Shown here piece after piece: positions 26,431 through 36,026 of a stretch of DNA of 64,000 nt (its first letter is position 1; each line of letters starts with the position of its first letter). This DNA comes from Mesorhizobium atlanticum (GTDB lineage: Bacteria > Pseudomonadota > Alphaproteobacteria > Rhizobiales > Rhizobiaceae), in the NCBI RefSeq assembly GCF_003289965.1, contig NZ_QMBQ01000009.1:186001-250000 (forward strand). The letters are read 5' to 3'. The translations under genes and the position numbers were made by a program. Under the pieces are notes generated by a model that was given only the letters and a program-made list of their open reading frames with translations, was not told where the DNA came from and made no database searches.

Positions 26431-27270
26431 ATGATCCTCATCACCGGAGCCTCGGGCCAGTTGGCGTCGCAAATCGTAAGAGCGGCTCGGCAAAAAGGCA
26501 TTGCCATTCTGACCGGCAGCAGAGCGCCTGGCGCTGACCGGCTGATGGACTTCGATAGGCCCGAAACGCTCAACTTCACTGGAATTGCGACCCTGCTGAT
26601 GACTTCAGCGGGCTCTGCCGAAGACGATTGCATAATGCGAAGGCATGGTGCTGTCGTGGCTGCGGCACGCGCTCAAGGGGTGAGGCAGGTTGTTTATACG
26701 AGCCTCAGCCATGCTAGTGATCACCTTGGCTTTGCCCTGGGCCATCGCTGGACCGAGCGCGAGCTTCGAACAAGCGGAATGGCATGGACCATTCTTCGCA
26801 ACGGCCTTTATGCAGAACTGATCGGTGATCTCTTGGCGCCGCGCGGCGGGTTGATCACCACGCCCTTCGGTACGGGTCGGGTTTCGGCCGTCGCAAGAGC
26901 GGATTTGGCCCAAGCGGCGGTTACCGTATTGAGCGATCCCGTCGCCCATGCCAACTGCTGTTACGAGCTTTCGGGAACTGATGCATTCTCGGCTCCGGAC
27001 CTCGCACGCAACATTGGCGCCATCTATCAGCCCGGCAGCTTTGAGGATGAGCGCGCGCGGCTTTCAGCCAAGCCATTATTTCCCTTCCAACCGCCGATGC
27101 TGATGTCCATTTCGTCCGCAGCGGCGGCCGGTTTCCTTGAAACCAATGCAACAGATCTGACGCAGCTGGTGGTGCCAACGCCTCTGGATGCGCTAGAGAT
27201 CTCGTGCACAGTGGCCCGGGCAATCGGCTCAATAGAGCTCGCGCACCGGCTGTGTCGTCCCCGAGTGTGA
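26431..27270 (+). CDS. NmrA/QorB-like NAD(P)-binding protein
   Basis: The 279-residue protein begins MILITGASGQLASQIVRAA, a Rossmann loop of the atypical SDR (NmrA) family. It continues with YTSLSHAS, ERELRTSGMAWTILRNGLYAE and a YELSG segment, the pattern of type 2 quinone oxidoreductase QorB. The start at 26431 has a strong AAGGAGG. It may reduce quinones or act as a redox sensor. It stands alone, converging on the SDR at 27322. Confidence 0.8.
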   Translation: MILITGASGQLASQIVRAARQKGIAILTGSRAPGADRLMDFDRPETLNFTGIATLLMTSAGSAEDDCIMRRHGAVVAAARAQGVRQVVYTSLSHASDHLGFALGHRWTERELRTSGMAWTILRNGLYAELIGDLLAPRGGLITTPFGTGRVSAVARADLAQAAVTVLSDPVAHANCCYELSGTDAFSAPDLARNIGAIYQPGSFEDERARLSAKPLFPFQPPMLMSISSAAAAGFLETNATDLTQLVVPTPLDALEISCTVARAIGSIELAHRLCRPRV

Positions 27271-27321
27271 CTGGGCATCGTTGGCCGGGCTGCCTGTCGT
27301 CTAAAGTGGGCCGACAGACAA

Positions 27322-28095
27322 CTAGCCGCCCATATAGGATCCGCCATTAACATGAATTGCCTGGCCAAACGTGTAACTTGAAGCCCCGCTGCAAAGAAAG
27401 ACAACCGCGTTCGCGACTTCCAGAACTGTCCCGATGCGGCCCGCCGGGGTCCTGGAAATCCAGTCGGGACCATGTTTCTTCATGTACTCGTCAACCATTG
27501 GCGTGTCTATCGTGCCTGGAGAGACCGTATTCACCCGAATCTTCGGGGCCAGCTCCTTCGCCAACGATTTCGTGAAAGCCAACACGCCGCCTTTCGACGC
27601 CGAATAATGGACGTGCCCAGGCGACCCGGAGTGTGCCGCACCTGATGATATCGTCACGATAGACCCACCAGGCCTGATGAAAGGGATTGCTCGTCGGCAT
27701 ACGTAAAACACGCCATCGAGATTGACAGACATTGTTCGCCGCCACTGCTCGTCTGTCATTTTCTCTATCGGCTGGTCTTCGAATATCCCGGCCGCCGGAA
27801 CCAGGTGATCTATTTGCCCGAACCGGCTGATGCACTGCTCAACAAGAGCATCGGCGTCGGATGGATTGGTTGCATCATACGCCACCGGTATCACCCGCGT
27901 TCGCGTTTTATCGAGCTCGGAGGCTAACCCTGATACGCCCGGTTCATCGTAGTCAGCCAGCACCAGCTTTGTGCCCGCTTGATGAAAAAGCCGGGCAATT
28001 GCCATTCCGATGCCGCCTGCCGCCCCTGTGATGATTGCAACATGATCCTTGAGATCAAGTCCATCAACCAACGCCGTGTGACCAGGCTTTTGCAT
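27322..28095 (-). CDS. SDR-family oxidoreductase at end of E1 module 2
   Basis: A 257-residue classical SDR: ITGAAGGIGMA, PAAGI in place of NNAG, TISSGAAHSG with Ser, YSASK with Tyr and Lys, and HVNGGSY at the end. The start at 28095 is chosen over 28143 because conserved sequence begins soon after. It lies 206 bases after the lipoyl-domain gene on the same strand. Likely a ketone or hydroxy-ketone dehydrogenase in the same pathway. Confidence 0.85.
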   Translation of the reverse strand: MQKPGHTALVDGLDLKDHVAIITGAAGGIGMAIARLFHQAGTKLVLADYDEPGVSGLASELDKTRTRVIPVAYDATNPSDADALVEQCISRFGQIDHLVPAAGIFEDQPIEKMTDEQWRRTMSVNLDGVFYVCRRAIPFIRPGGSIVTISSGAAHSGSPGHVHYSASKGGVLAFTKSLAKELAPKIRVNTVSPGTIDTPMVDEYMKKHGPDWISRTPAGRIGTVLEVANAVVFLCSGASSYTFGQAIHVNGGSYMGG

Positions 28096-28301
28096 CCCAA
28101 CTCCAATCGCAAGCAATTGCTTTTGCCAGGCTATCGGCCGCACCGATGCTAGGCAGTTCGGCGATGCCGCGGCTCACGCACGACCGAGCCCATGAGGTGC
28201 AAACCGCGTCCGCTGCTCGCTAATGGCTCCTGACGGGATCGTGGCCTTTGGCGGCCAGATCGTCGCCGCAAAGCCCTGCCGTGCGGCTCAGTGCTAGCGT
28301 A

Positions 28302-28538
28302 TCAGGTCGGACGTAGCCGGCAAATGACCACGCCGACCTCGGTGGAGGCGCCTTCCGGGACGCAGATTTCCTCAATGACACCTGCGTGTTGCACTTCGAT
28401 TTCGATGGTCGTCTTTTCGGATTCCACTTCCGCTATGATCTGGCCGGGCGCGACGGTCGACCCTTTGGAAACATGCCATTTGGTAAGATCGACCTCGACT
28501 GTGGCCGCGCCCATCTTGGGGATTTTGATACCGATCAT
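28302..28538 (-). CDS. Stand-alone lipoyl-domain protein
   Basis: The 78-residue protein is just one biotinyl/lipoyl domain: IPKMGAATVEVDLTKWHVSKGSTVAPGQ, then VESEKTTIEIE with the Lys to be lipoylated, then VPEGASTEVGVVICRL. The start at ATG 28538 overlaps the E1-beta stop (ATGA). There is no E3-binding or acyltransferase domain. It probably serves as a swinging arm for the E1 pair, delivering an acyl group to an E2/E3 encoded elsewhere or to a different acceptor. The clean stop and coupling argue against simple truncation. Confidence 0.85.
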   Translation of the reverse strand: MIGIKIPKMGAATVEVDLTKWHVSKGSTVAPGQIIAEVESEKTTIEIEVQHAGVIEEICVPEGASTEVGVVICRLRPT

Positions 28539-29518
28539 GATTTCGAATAACTCCATGCAGAGCAGATCGCCTGTTCCAATTGCTTTGGAGAAGGCAAGAC
28601 CGCGGCCTCGAGGTCGGGATTGTATGGCAGCGGGATGTCAGCACGCGTGATGCGCTTGATGGGCGCAACCAGGTATGAAAAGGCGTGTTCGCCAAGAATT
28701 GCGCTGATTTCGGAGGCGTAGCCGCAGCTGCGGTTGGTGTCGTCGTAAATGACGACACGTCCGGTCTTGCGCACGCTTTCAAGCAGACCGTCTCTGTCAA
28801 ACGGCAGCAGAGTGCGGGGATCCCAGACTTCCACGCTTATGCCGCGTTTCTCGAACAAAGAGTCGGCCACCGCGAGCGCCTCGGGCACAAGATGTCCGAC
28901 AGCCACGACCGTCACGTCTGTTCCGGGCCGCCTGACCTGTCCCTTGCCCAGCGGCACCGTATAGATATCTTCCGGCACCTCGCCTTTCTGAGGCAGCGAC
29001 ATCGCGGACGCGATAAAGACCACGGGATCCTGTTCTCGGATCGCCTGTATCATGAGCCCCTTGGCATCGTATGCTGTTGAGGGGCAGACGACCTTGAATC
29101 CTGCGTGCACCAGATACGGATAAGGGTTGTCGGAATGCTGACCTGCGTTGCCGCCTCGCGTGCCCGAAACCATGATGGTGTAGGTGACCGGCAGATCTGC
29201 CTGCCCGCCCAGCATCAGTCTCATCTTCGCCGCCTGGTTGACCAGCTGATCGAAGGCTACGTAGATCAGGGACGGAACCTGGAACTGGACGATCGGGCGC
29301 AAGCCGGCCAACGCCGCGCCCGTCGCGAAACCGGTGAACGCCGCTTCCGAGATTGGCGTGTCCAGGACCCGATCGTCGCCGTAGGCGGCGTGCAATCCTT
29401 TGGTTTCGCCTCGTATGCCGCCCCTGATGTCCTCGCCCAGGATCATCACTGACTCGTCTTGGGCCATGACCTGCCGGTAGGCCTCGTTCATGGCCTGAAG
29501 GAAACGAAGCTGCCTCAC
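28535..29518 (-). CDS. 2-oxoacid/acetoin dehydrogenase E1 component, beta subunit (module 2)
   Basis: The 327-residue subunit shows MILGEDIRGG, TPISEAAFTGFATGAALAGLRP, QHSDNPYPYLVHAGFKVVCPSTAYDAKGLM, VEVWDPRTLLPFD and DDTNRSCGYASEISA. The start is GTG at 29518, forming a GTGA overlap with the alpha stop. A frame open to 29602 is ignored. It is coupled downstream to the lipoyl domain. Paralogous to 15783-16784. Confidence 0.88.
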   Translation of the reverse strand: MRQLRFLQAMNEAYRQVMAQDESVMILGEDIRGGIRGETKGLHAAYGDDRVLDTPISEAAFTGFATGAALAGLRPIVQFQVPSLIYVAFDQLVNQAAKMRLMLGGQADLPVTYTIMVSGTRGGNAGQHSDNPYPYLVHAGFKVVCPSTAYDAKGLMIQAIREQDPVVFIASAMSLPQKGEVPEDIYTVPLGKGQVRRPGTDVTVVAVGHLVPEALAVADSLFEKRGISVEVWDPRTLLPFDRDGLLESVRKTGRVVIYDDTNRSCGYASEISAILGEHAFSYLVAPIKRITRADIPLPYNPDLEAAVLPSPKQLEQAICSAWSYSKS

Positions 29519-30528
29519 TGCTCTGCTCCCTTGGCCGGCGTGTAGGGATAGTTCACCGCGTACATGTACTCCAGCGCATCTTGCGGCGAAGGCGTTGGAC
29601 ATCCACGAGCGTACTCCACGCCCTGAGCAATCTCGTCATCGACCTCCCGCTTCATGCGCTCGATATCTTGTGCGGAACAGATCGAGCCTCGGATCAAACG
29701 CTCAGCCCAAAGGTCCAATGGGTCCCGCTTCTTCCACTCGTCGATTTCCTGCTGGGTCCGATAGGTCGTTTTCATGTGACGCTCGCCGGAGTAATGGCCA
29801 AAGTACCTGTAGGTATCGCATTGAAGGAAGCTCGGCCCCCCACCGGAGCGTGCCCGTTCGACAGCGGAAAGGGCCGCGTCGAATACGGCGCCGACATCCA
29901 TGCCGTCGACCTTGATGCTCGCCATCCCATAGGATTGCGCACGCTCATGGAGTTCCAGAATTGTCACTTCGCGAAGCGGCGTGGTCATTGCGTATAAGTT
30001 GTTCTCGCAGACAAAAATGACCGGCAGACGCCAGATTGCCGCAAGGTTCATCGCTTCGTGAACGACGCCTTGATTGATGGCCCCGTCCCCGAAGAACGAC
30101 ACCGCGACATGCGGCTCGCCGGCTGCCTTGAACTTGTGGGCCGCACCGCAGGCGATCGGGGCCCCGGCGCCGACAATTCCGTTTGCACCGAAGATGCCTA
30201 GCGAAACGTCGGCGATATGCATGGAACCGCCGCGTCCCTTGTTGTAGCCGGCGGACCTGCCGAAAAGTTCCGCGAACATCTTGCCGACGTCGCCTCCCTT
30301 GGCCAGCGTATGGCCATGGCCTCTGTGGGTGCTCGTCAGGATGTCCTTGTCGGTCAGCGCGCTGCAGACGCCGACCGCGACCGCCTCCTGCCCGCAATAT
30401 TCGTGACAGCTGCCCGGGATGAGATCATCGTCGACAAGCTCGACCACCTTGGTGTCGAACTGCCGGATTCGTAACATGTCGGCGTACATCTTGCGTGCCA
30501 TCTGGGGCGGCAGAATGTTCGACATCAA
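29515..30528 (-). CDS. 2-oxoacid/acetoin dehydrogenase E1 component, alpha subunit (module 2)
   Basis: The 337-residue subunit has STHRGHGHTLAKGGDV, YNKGRGGSMHIADVSLG and the TPP motif GDGAINQGVVHEAMNLAAIWRLP ending in CENN, an AcoA-like pattern. It is followed by beta, lipoyl and SDR genes. No catalytic E2 or lipoamide dehydrogenase is nearby. Substrate unknown; acetoin or a branched 2-oxoacid are the family options. Confidence 0.88.
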   Translation of the reverse strand: MMSNILPPQMARKMYADMLRIRQFDTKVVELVDDDLIPGSCHEYCGQEAVAVGVCSALTDKDILTSTHRGHGHTLAKGGDVGKMFAELFGRSAGYNKGRGGSMHIADVSLGIFGANGIVGAGAPIACGAAHKFKAAGEPHVAVSFFGDGAINQGVVHEAMNLAAIWRLPVIFVCENNLYAMTTPLREVTILELHERAQSYGMASIKVDGMDVGAVFDAALSAVERARSGGGPSFLQCDTYRYFGHYSGERHMKTTYRTQQEIDEWKKRDPLDLWAERLIRGSICSAQDIERMKREVDDEIAQGVEYARGCPTPSPQDALEYMYAVNYPYTPAKGAEQ

Positions 30529-30754
30529 ATACCTCCGCTTGAGAACCTGGTAGTGCGTTGCGCCGTGACATCCGTGCGCCGAAGAACAGTGTCAGCCAGA
30601 CAATGAGGCTCTTGATGGGTGCCTGCCAAAGCGTCTCCAGCCTTGATCTGGCATGGGTCGTCACGGAGCTTTGGCCCGACATGCATCGGCCGCCTCCGGC
30701 CACGTTGCAGAAATGACGGGCCTGTCTTTCGCGGTTGCCCCATGTCGCGGCCAG

Positions 30755-31528
30755 CTACAAAGAGGTATATCCGCCGTCAGCTGACAGGATCGTACCCGTG
30801 CAGAAGCTGGAAGCGTCGCTGGCGAGATAAAGCACCGCTGAAGCGATTTCCTGCGGCGTACCCATGCGGCCAAGCGGAGTTTGTTCAATCCACCGTTCGT
30901 ACCATACGGCATTGTCGGTCTTGAAGCGGTCGAGCATGTCTGTGGCTATGTAGCCGGGCGCAACGGCGTTGACGCGCACGTTGAACTTTGCCCAGGCGCA
31001 GGCCAACGATTTCGTCATCATGTGAAGCGCGCCCTTGCTTGCGATATAGCAGGTATTGTTTTGCGGCTGGGTCACGATCAGGCCGCACATGGATCCTATG
31101 TTGACGATGCTGCCGGAGCCGCGGGCGGTCATATGACGTCCAAAAGCGCGGGAACACCAAAAAGGCGCATCGGAGTTCACGTTCATCGTCTTCGACCACA
31201 CCTCGTCGGGGGTGTCGAGCGCTTCAGCCTTGGGACCCACTCCAGCGTTGTTGACCAGGATATCGACAGGACGCTCTGCGTTAAGCTCGTCGCCGAGCGC
31301 GGTGACATCGGCAGAGCTTGTGACGTCGATTGTCCTGTAGCCGACCTCCAGTCCTTCGGCCGCAAGAGTTTCGGCCGCCGAATGCGCGGCCTGCTCATCC
31401 AAATCAGCAAGAATGATCGCCGCACCAGCCTGCCCAAGAGCCCGACAGATTTCCAGGCCAATGCCGCGGGCACCGCCCGTGACAATGGCGCGTTTGCCCG
31501 CGAGGGAAAATCTATCCAGGTAGTTCAT
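30755..31528 (-). CDS. SDR-family oxidoreductase of E1 module 2
   Basis: A 257-residue classical SDR: VTGGARGIGLE, NNAGVG, NIGSM with Ser, YIASK with Tyr and Lys, and SADGGYTSL at the end. It is the nearest paralogue in the window of the SDR at 14903-15664. Start set at 31528 (MNYLDRF), 10 bases after GGAG. It is upstream of E1-alpha by 226 bases on the same strand. Confidence 0.86.
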   Translation of the reverse strand: MNYLDRFSLAGKRAIVTGGARGIGLEICRALGQAGAAIILADLDEQAAHSAAETLAAEGLEVGYRTIDVTSSADVTALGDELNAERPVDILVNNAGVGPKAEALDTPDEVWSKTMNVNSDAPFWCSRAFGRHMTARGSGSIVNIGSMCGLIVTQPQNNTCYIASKGALHMMTKSLACAWAKFNVRVNAVAPGYIATDMLDRFKTDNAVWYERWIEQTPLGRMGTPQEIASAVLYLASDASSFCTGTILSADGGYTSL

Positions 31529-31783
31529 TCCAAGTGATCTCCTGTCAGCGTCCCGGTCTTCAGCCTCACCGCCAAAGACCCAAGGCGCCGTGTGAATTCG
31601 AAGCCGTGACCGGCCGAGCCTGCCTGCCCGCCGTAGCTCGGCTTCCAGCACTCTTGTCCGGCAATTTGAGACGCCAGGACCAGAATAAGAGTATGGAGCC
31701 GCTATCCTTTATCTCGTGCGTGGCGATCAGGATTCAGTTCAGTGGAGAGCCAGACAAGACATCCAACTCTCCACTTTTTCGAA

Positions 31784-32761
31784 CTACTTCGCGGCCTTGG
31801 CGTCGGCGATCCACTTGTCCCACTGGGCCTTGTGGGCCGCTATCCAGTCCGTGGCATGCTTGGCGATCTGATCGGGGTTTTTCTCTCCCTCGTAGATCTG
31901 CTTGTTTTCGGCGGTAACGTCCTCGACCGGGATCGAGAGCTCCTCCAGAAACTTCTTTGCCGAAGGATTGGCCTTCAGCCATTCGGCGTTTGCCATTACC
32001 TTGGTGTCGTTGACCGGAAAGCCGAGGTTGCCGAGGCCCTTGATTTCGGTGCTGCCAGTCTGGCCATCAGGAAGCGAGGTCGACTTGACGTTCAGCCATG
32101 TGACATCCTTTCCAGGTATCAGGACGCCGGAAATCCAGCCGGGGATCCAGGTATAGTAGAGCGTCGGCTTGCCTTCTTTGATGCGCTCGATCGCATCCGC
32201 CATGATGGCGAAATAGCCGCCCTGCTTGTGCTCGACTGTGTCGCGCAGCCCATATGCGTCGAGGTGATGCTCGATCATGCGTTCGCAACCCCAACCCGGG
32301 TCGCAGCCAAACAGATCCGCCTTTCCATTGCCGTCGATGTCGAACAGCTTGGCTTTTTCGGGGTCCTTCAGGTCCTCGAGATATTTGATGCCGGTCGCAT
32401 CAGCCGTCTTCTTGTCGATCAGATATCCCTGGATGTCGCCATGGACGAGCGTGCCGACGGGCATAAGCTTGTCGGCGCCCCCGGCCCCCTTCCAGAAGGC
32501 ATCGTGCAACGGCGTCCAGAACGCCGGATAAAACTGCAGATCTCCCGACGCTACCGCGGTATATGCAAGGGTGACCTGGACTTGTTCGGGCTGTTCTTCG
32601 ACGTCGTATCCCAGCTCCCGCAGGCCATCTCTGACGACGTATCCTTGGAACAGTTCCTCGTTTACGCCGCCAATCCAGCCATATTTCACCTGTGCGGCTC
32701 CGGCCGACAGCGAACTACTGGCCACTAATGCGAGCGCTGCAACGGCAATCTTAAATTTCAT
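31784..32761 (-). CDS. ProX-type glycine betaine/proline betaine-binding protein (orphan)
   Basis: The 325-residue protein has a Sec signal peptide (MKFKIAVAALALVASSSLSAGA) and matches E. coli ProX closely: WTPLHD, GYLIDKKTAD, KLFDIDGNGKADLFGCDPGWGCE and YYTWIPGW. The three Trp that form the betaine box in ProX (W65, W140, W188 as I recall) are all present. It should bind trimethylammonium compounds in the periplasm. No ProV ATPase or ProW permease gene is adjacent. It is divergent from the aldehyde dehydrogenase operon. Confidence 0.9.
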   Translation of the reverse strand: MKFKIAVAALALVASSSLSAGAAQVKYGWIGGVNEELFQGYVVRDGLRELGYDVEEQPEQVQVTLAYTAVASGDLQFYPAFWTPLHDAFWKGAGGADKLMPVGTLVHGDIQGYLIDKKTADATGIKYLEDLKDPEKAKLFDIDGNGKADLFGCDPGWGCERMIEHHLDAYGLRDTVEHKQGGYFAIMADAIERIKEGKPTLYYTWIPGWISGVLIPGKDVTWLNVKSTSLPDGQTGSTEIKGLGNLGFPVNDTKVMANAEWLKANPSAKKFLEELSIPVEDVTAENKQIYEGEKNPDQIAKHATDWIAAHKAQWDKWIADAKAAK

Positions 32762-33650
32762 TTCGTTCTCCCTAGATCCTCGGGCGCCATGCTCGGGGCA
32801 CTCTTCTTGTTTCGTCCGACTGGTTGCTTTGCCGGAGACCTGGCCTGCCTCCCAAGCAACGGCACCCCACGGGTATAAGCTTAGGGACAGACTGGCACTT
32901 GAAGTGCTTGCGTTCCCATGCTCAGCGATAATGCAATCTTGCGCAAATCAGTTTTTGTGCGCGCCGCCATAACGACAGGTCATGATAAAGGTGGAGGGAT
33001 AGAGCGGCCCCCCCTGCCCGTCCCCGACCTGGAGCTGGTCGGCTGCGATTTGCGTCCAATCATGCGGGCGAGGCGATTGGCCAAGTGGCCCACGTCCGCC
33101 AGCTGCCACTGCAGCACGGGAGTTGCTCGTCAGGACGTCATCGCGCACTCAACAAGAAGGGCAGCGAAAGCTGGACGTCGCAATCATGTCGGCGACCTGC
33201 CTTCACGATTAAAGCTGCGCCCCGCTTCCAGCGCCATTGCTATTTCCTACGCTATGCTGGTGCGAGCTGAGCAGCAGTTCCTCGCCAACGGCACGTGTCG
33301 GCGAGGAAGCGCACCGAACAGGCGGCCGAACATCCATGACTCCTGGTTATCTCGACCCTCATTAATACTCATTTGAAGTAGGAGAACCTGCTGCCTATAG
33401 CATAGCCAGCGTTGCTCTTGCTCGAACCGTTCGTCGGCTGGCCGGCACTCGCGGAGTGGCAGGCCCGGCGAAGGGCGAGCCTGCATCCGATGGCCAGAAG
33501 CAGCTACGGGGAACGGCCATCATGGCACGGTATATGACCGGCCATGGGTAGCAGTCCTCTCGGTCTTCGGAAGCGATGACCTTGCTGGCATCGGCAGCGA
33601 GCTCACCAACAAGCGTGTCGGTGTCGTGGTGACACCAGAGGAGAGTTGGA
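32762..33650. other. Gene-free divergent promoter region
   Basis: About 890 bases with no supported gene between the ProX-like gene and the aldehyde dehydrogenase operon. It must contain both promoters. Confidence 0.5.
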
Positions 33651-35135
33651 ATGCACGGCGCAGTCGACTACAGGACGCAGGCTCAATCCATCAGGTTGCC
33701 CGCCCATATGATCGTGAACGGAGAGCCGGTCGCGGCTTTCTCGGGCAAGACATATCCCACCATCAACCCGGCGACAGGCAAGGTCCTTGCTGAACTGCCC
33801 TCGGGTTCGGAAGCCGACGTCGACAGGGCGGTTGCCGCCGCGCGACACGCTTTCGAGGATGGCCGATGGTCGAAGCTCGCTCCGGCCAGCCGCAAGCAGG
33901 CGCTTCTGAGGCTCGCCTCCGTCATCGAGGAAAATGCACTCGAACTGGCGCTGATGGAAAGCATTGACAGCGGCAAGACCATTACAGACTGCATCAACAT
34001 CGACTTGCCGGAGGCGGTCAACAGTCTCAGGTGGCACGCCGAAGCCGTCGACAAGATCTACGACCAGGTGGCCCCGGCAAACGATTCTTCTCTTGGCCTG
34101 ATCGTGCGCGAGCCGATCGGGGTGGTGGGCATCGTTCTGCCGTGGAACTTCCCGCTTCTCATGCTCGCCTGGAAGATCGGCCCGGCGCTTGCCGCGGGCT
34201 GCACCGTCGTGGTCAAGCCGGCGGAAGAGACATCGCTCACGACCTTGCGGGTGGCCGAGCTTGCCATCGAGGCTGGAATCCCGGCCGGCGTCTTCAACGT
34301 CGTGACCGGCGATGGTCCCGATGTCGGAGAACCGATCGGCCGCCACGCGGATATTGACGCAGTCTCTTTCACCGGCTCGACCGAAACCGGCCGGCGCTTC
34401 CTCAAATACTCATCAGAGAGCAACCTGAAGGAAGTGGTCCTCGAGATGGGGGGCAAGAACCCCTGCATCGTGATGGATGACGTTCGCAACCTGGACGCCG
34501 TGGCATCTCACATCTGCAACGGCGCGTTCTGGAACGTTGGCCAGAACTGCTCGGCCATCTCGCGCCTGTTCGTTCATCGGGCGGTCAAGGACCGGCTGCT
34601 TGAAAAGCTGGCAGCGGTCGCAAAGACCTGGAGCGTTGGCGATCCGCTGGCGCCCGAGACCCGCATCGGCCCGCTGGTTTCGACCGTTCATTTCGAAAAA
34701 GTCAGCGGCTATCTGGAAAACGATGGCAAGGTCGTCGTTGGCGGAAAGATCGTGGATGGAACGACGATCGAACCGACGATCATCGAATTCTCCCGCCACG
34801 AGGGCAGGCACATTCGCGAAGAGATCTTTGGGCCGATCCTCTCTGTCATTCCGGTGGACTCGCTTGCAGAGGCGGTCTCGCTCGCAAATCAGACCGAATA
34901 CGGCCTGGCCGCCTCGGTTTTCGTCGGCGACGGCACGAAGGCGCTTCGAGCCGCTCGCGCGATCAGGGCAGGCACGGTGACGGTCAACTGCTACGGCGAG
35001 GGAGACGCTGCTACCCCATTCGGGGGCTACAAGCAATCGGGCTTTGGCGGCCGGGACAAGTCCATCCATGCGCACGATCAGTACTGCCAAACCAAGACCC
35101 TTTGGGTCGATCTGAGCTCCGACGAAAGGATCTGA
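33651..35135 (+). CDS. Aldehyde dehydrogenase (betaine-aldehyde / semialdehyde type)
   Basis: The 494-residue enzyme has the full ALDH set: LPWNFPLLML, KPAEETSLT, FTGSTETGRRF, catalytic Glu in LEMGGKNP, catalytic Cys in GQNCSA, and EEIFGPILSV. It resembles PuuC and betaine-aldehyde dehydrogenases. GAGGAG lies upstream of ATG 33651. The DapA-family gene starts one base after its stop and the FAD oxidase follows. By analogy with hydroxyproline catabolism it could be the 2-oxoglutarate-semialdehyde dehydrogenase (HypE role). An aminoaldehyde substrate is the alternative. Confidence 0.88.
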   Translation: MHGAVDYRTQAQSIRLPAHMIVNGEPVAAFSGKTYPTINPATGKVLAELPSGSEADVDRAVAAARHAFEDGRWSKLAPASRKQALLRLASVIEENALELALMESIDSGKTITDCINIDLPEAVNSLRWHAEAVDKIYDQVAPANDSSLGLIVREPIGVVGIVLPWNFPLLMLAWKIGPALAAGCTVVVKPAEETSLTTLRVAELAIEAGIPAGVFNVVTGDGPDVGEPIGRHADIDAVSFTGSTETGRRFLKYSSESNLKEVVLEMGGKNPCIVMDDVRNLDAVASHICNGAFWNVGQNCSAISRLFVHRAVKDRLLEKLAAVAKTWSVGDPLAPETRIGPLVSTVHFEKVSGYLENDGKVVVGGKIVDGTTIEPTIIEFSRHEGRHIREEIFGPILSVIPVDSLAEAVSLANQTEYGLAASVFVGDGTKALRAARAIRAGTVTVNCYGEGDAATPFGGYKQSGFGGRDKSIHAHDQYCQTKTLWVDLSSDERI

Positions 35136-35136
35136 C

Positions 35137-36024
35137 ATGTCGACGTTTGCTTTTCCTGGTCTCAATCTGGCGATCACGACGCCGTTCGATGCGAGCGGGC
35201 AGGTCGATTTCGGGCGCTTGGAGGACCTTATCGAGCGCTATCTGGCGGCAGGCGTCGATGGCTTCGTGTTCAGTTCCGGCACGGGGATGCATGTCTACCT
35301 GACGCCTGAGGAATCGAGATCGGTCATTGAGCGCGGCGCGCGGGTGGTGGCCGGACGAGCCAAGGTGATCGCCCAGACTTCCGCACTGCTCACGGCGGAA
35401 GTCGTTGCAAGAACGCAAGGTGCCAAGGATGCCGGCGCCGACGGTGTGATGGTTCTGCCGCCCTTTTTCGAAGGTCCCTCCGATGACGGCAGCATCTTCG
35501 CTTTCTACGCCGACGTCGCAAAGGCAGGACTGCCGATCATCGGATATAACGTGCCGCAGGCCGTGGGCGTGCGGATCACACCTGGCCTGCTGCGGATGCT
35601 GTGCGAATTGCCCGAGTTCTGCGCCGTCAAGGACAGCAGCGGCGACCTGATCTCCCAAGTCAGGCTGATCGGCACCGGCCTTGGCGTGATAAATGGAGCA
35701 GACCCGCTCGTTCCATTCTCGCTGTTTGCCGGTTGCTCCGGGCTGATTTGGGGTGGCGCAAACATAGCACCCCGGACCTGCGTTGCGATCACCAAGGCTG
35801 CCAGGGAAAGAAGGTGGGACGATGTCCGCTCGATCTGGCGCAAGCTCGAACCGCTTATGTCCCTGCTTTGGGAGGGAGATTACGTCCAGCATGTCTATGC
35901 GGCGGCGGAGCTCACCGGCTATGGCTGCGGCGTGGCGCGCAAGCCGTTCGGGTCGTTGTCCTCGGATCGGATCGCAGCGCTCCAGAAGGCGATAGGCGGC
36001 CTCGCCGAGCAAGAAGCCTTGTGA
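35137..36024 (+). CDS. DapA-family lyase/deaminase, HypD-like
   Basis: The 295-residue TIM-barrel protein has the family markers: ITTPFDASG, GFVFSSGTGMHVYLT (in place of GTTGE), IIGYNVPQ with the catalytic Tyr, and FCAVKDSSGD with the Schiff-base Lys. Members include dihydrodipicolinate synthase, N-acetylneuraminate lyase and pyrroline-4-hydroxy-2-carboxylate deaminase (HypD). Between an ALDH and an FAD oxidase the HypD role fits best: it would convert the imine made by a hydroxyproline oxidase into 2-oxoglutarate semialdehyde. Assignment is contextual. Confidence 0.84.
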   Translation: MSTFAFPGLNLAITTPFDASGQVDFGRLEDLIERYLAAGVDGFVFSSGTGMHVYLTPEESRSVIERGARVVAGRAKVIAQTSALLTAEVVARTQGAKDAGADGVMVLPPFFEGPSDDGSIFAFYADVAKAGLPIIGYNVPQAVGVRITPGLLRMLCELPEFCAVKDSSGDLISQVRLIGTGLGVINGADPLVPFSLFAGCSGLIWGGANIAPRTCVAITKAARERRWDDVRSIWRKLEPLMSLLWEGDYVQHVYAAAELTGYGCGVARKPFGSLSSDRIAALQKAIGGLAEQEAL

Positions 36025-36026
36025 CC

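Noticed and set aside
33603..34346. Minus-strand open frame over the aldehyde dehydrogenase
   Set aside because: Antisense shadow caused by high GC content.
35011..36012. Minus-strand 333-codon frame over the DapA-like gene
   Set aside because: Antisense shadow; the plus-strand product has the Schiff-base Lys and normal length.
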